From Desulfobacteraceae bacterium (GTDB taxonomy: Bacteria; Desulfobacterota; DSM-4660; Desulfatiglandales; Desulfatiglandaceae): 5,521 nt of DNA. The DNA is taken from the NCBI GenBank assembly GCA_020349865.1, contig CP070700.1:1574519-1580039 (forward strand), in the 5' to 3' direction. A program made the position numbers and the translations under genes. Position 1 is the first letter of the stretch; each line of letters opens with the position of its first letter. Shown here piece after piece: positions 4,988-5,521 of the stretch. The notes below the pieces were generated by a model. That model was given only the letters and a program-made list of their open reading frames with translations. It had not been told where the DNA came from and searched no databases.

Positions 4988-5521
4988 GTGGAAGAAAGAG
5001 ATATCATGGAAGTTGATGTACTTTTTGTGGGCGGAGGTGTTGCGTGCCTGAGCGGAGCGCTTCATCTTGCTAATCTCATAAAAGGACATAACGAAAAGGT
5101 AGAGCAGGGAGGAGATGGCAAGAAACTGGATGAAATCATGATTGCCATACTGGAAAAGAGTGCCTTTGTGGGCTCTCATAGCATTTCCGGGGCTGTGATG
5201 GACCCGGTTGCCGTTAAAGAGCTTGTCCCTGACTTCTTGGAAAAGGGTGCGCCGTTGGAGGGTGAGATAAAAAAAGAGGAGATCTGCCTGCTGACAAAAA
5301 ATAGGCGAATTAAATCTCCCATAACACCACCGCCCCTCAATAATCATGGTAATTACGTCATATCCCTTTCAAAATTTGCCGAATGGTTGGGTAAACTGGT
5401 TGAAGAGAGTGGCATTGATATTTTTCCCGGTTTTGCGGGTACAGAGGTCCTTTACGATGGTAACCGTGTAATTGGTGTCAGGACAGGTGATAAGGGAATA
5501 GATGCGGATGGTAACAAGAAA
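4988..5521 (+). CDS. electron transfer flavoprotein:quinone oxidoreductase, N-terminal part
   Basis: The first 178 residues of an ETF-QO (electron-transferring-flavoprotein dehydrogenase family), cut by the window edge. The family is membrane-associated and passes electrons from reduced ETF, fed by acyl-CoA and similar dehydrogenases, to quinone through FAD and a C-terminal [4Fe-4S] cluster. Here the FAD-binding strand leads to VGGGVACLSGALHL (14-27). SHSISGAVMDP (63-73), FLEKGAPLEG (83-92), PPPLNNHGNYVISL (114-127) and IFPGFAGTEVLYDG (145-158) follow family order closely. The third Gly of the GxGxxG motif is Cys20, and the stretch between the motif and the LEKS segment is about 12 residues longer than in the human enzyme and highly charged. 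The GTG at 4988 is chosen because GGGAGGG (4974-4980) lies seven bases upstream and the resulting MEERDIMEVDV resembles family N-termini; an in-frame ATG at 5006 is the alternative. The missing C-terminal half should hold the four cluster cysteines. It could accept beta-oxidation electrons; a link to AprBA through the quinone pool is inference. Confidence 0.9.
   Translation, partial: MEERDIMEVDVLFVGGGVACLSGALHLANLIKGHNEKVEQGGDGKKLDEIMIAILEKSAFVGSHSISGAVMDPVAVKELVPDFLEKGAPLEGEIKKEEICLLTKNRRIKSPITPPPLNNHGNYVISLSKFAEWLGKLVEESGIDIFPGFAGTEVLYDGNRVIGVRTGDKGIDADGNKK

Overview
The window carries the cytoplasmic sulfate-activation and APS-reduction genes of a dissimilatory sulfur-metabolising bacterium. 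All genes lie on the + strand: a stand-alone receiver-domain response regulator, sat (ATP sulfurylase), aprB and aprA (APS reductase), and the first 178 codons of an electron-transfer-flavoprotein:quinone oxidoreductase (ETF-QO) that runs off the right edge. Gene content, Sat and AprBA type, moderate GC, strong AGGAGG ribosome sites and a sigma-54-type promoter fit a Desulfobacterota sulfate reducer. ETF-QO would suit an organism that oxidises fatty or aromatic acids completely. The lineage is inferred from content; no database search was possible, and the reverse (sulfur-oxidising or disproportionating) direction cannot be excluded from these genes alone.

Layout. Positions 1-177 hold a good -24/-12 promoter match ahead of the receiver gene (178-573). 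Positions 574-754 hold a weak sigma-70-like promoter candidate and a strong ribosome site for sat (755-1972). Positions 1973-2238 separate sat from aprBA and contain two inverted repeats and a probable but poorly defined aprBA promoter. aprB (2239-2694) and aprA (2716-4599) are 21 bases apart and clearly one operon, closed by a strong intrinsic terminator at 4624-4664. The 388-base gap that follows holds an imperfectly palindromic, MITE-like element (about 4690-4878), a promoter candidate, and an inverted repeat whose right arm runs into the ribosome site of the ETF-QO gene (4988 to the edge).

How the genes work together. Sat turns sulfate and ATP into APS and pyrophosphate. AprBA reduces APS to sulfite and AMP with electrons arriving through the two [4Fe-4S] clusters of AprB. 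In most sulfate reducers those electrons come from the quinone pool through QmoABC, which often sits just downstream of aprA. Here the next gene is instead an ETF-QO in a separate transcription unit, so qmo must be farther away or absent. The receiver may tie the locus to a two-component and sigma-54 regulatory circuit.

The metabolic core is well known. The less ordinary signals are the regulatory and repeat structures between genes, and no clearly undescribed multi-gene system is visible.
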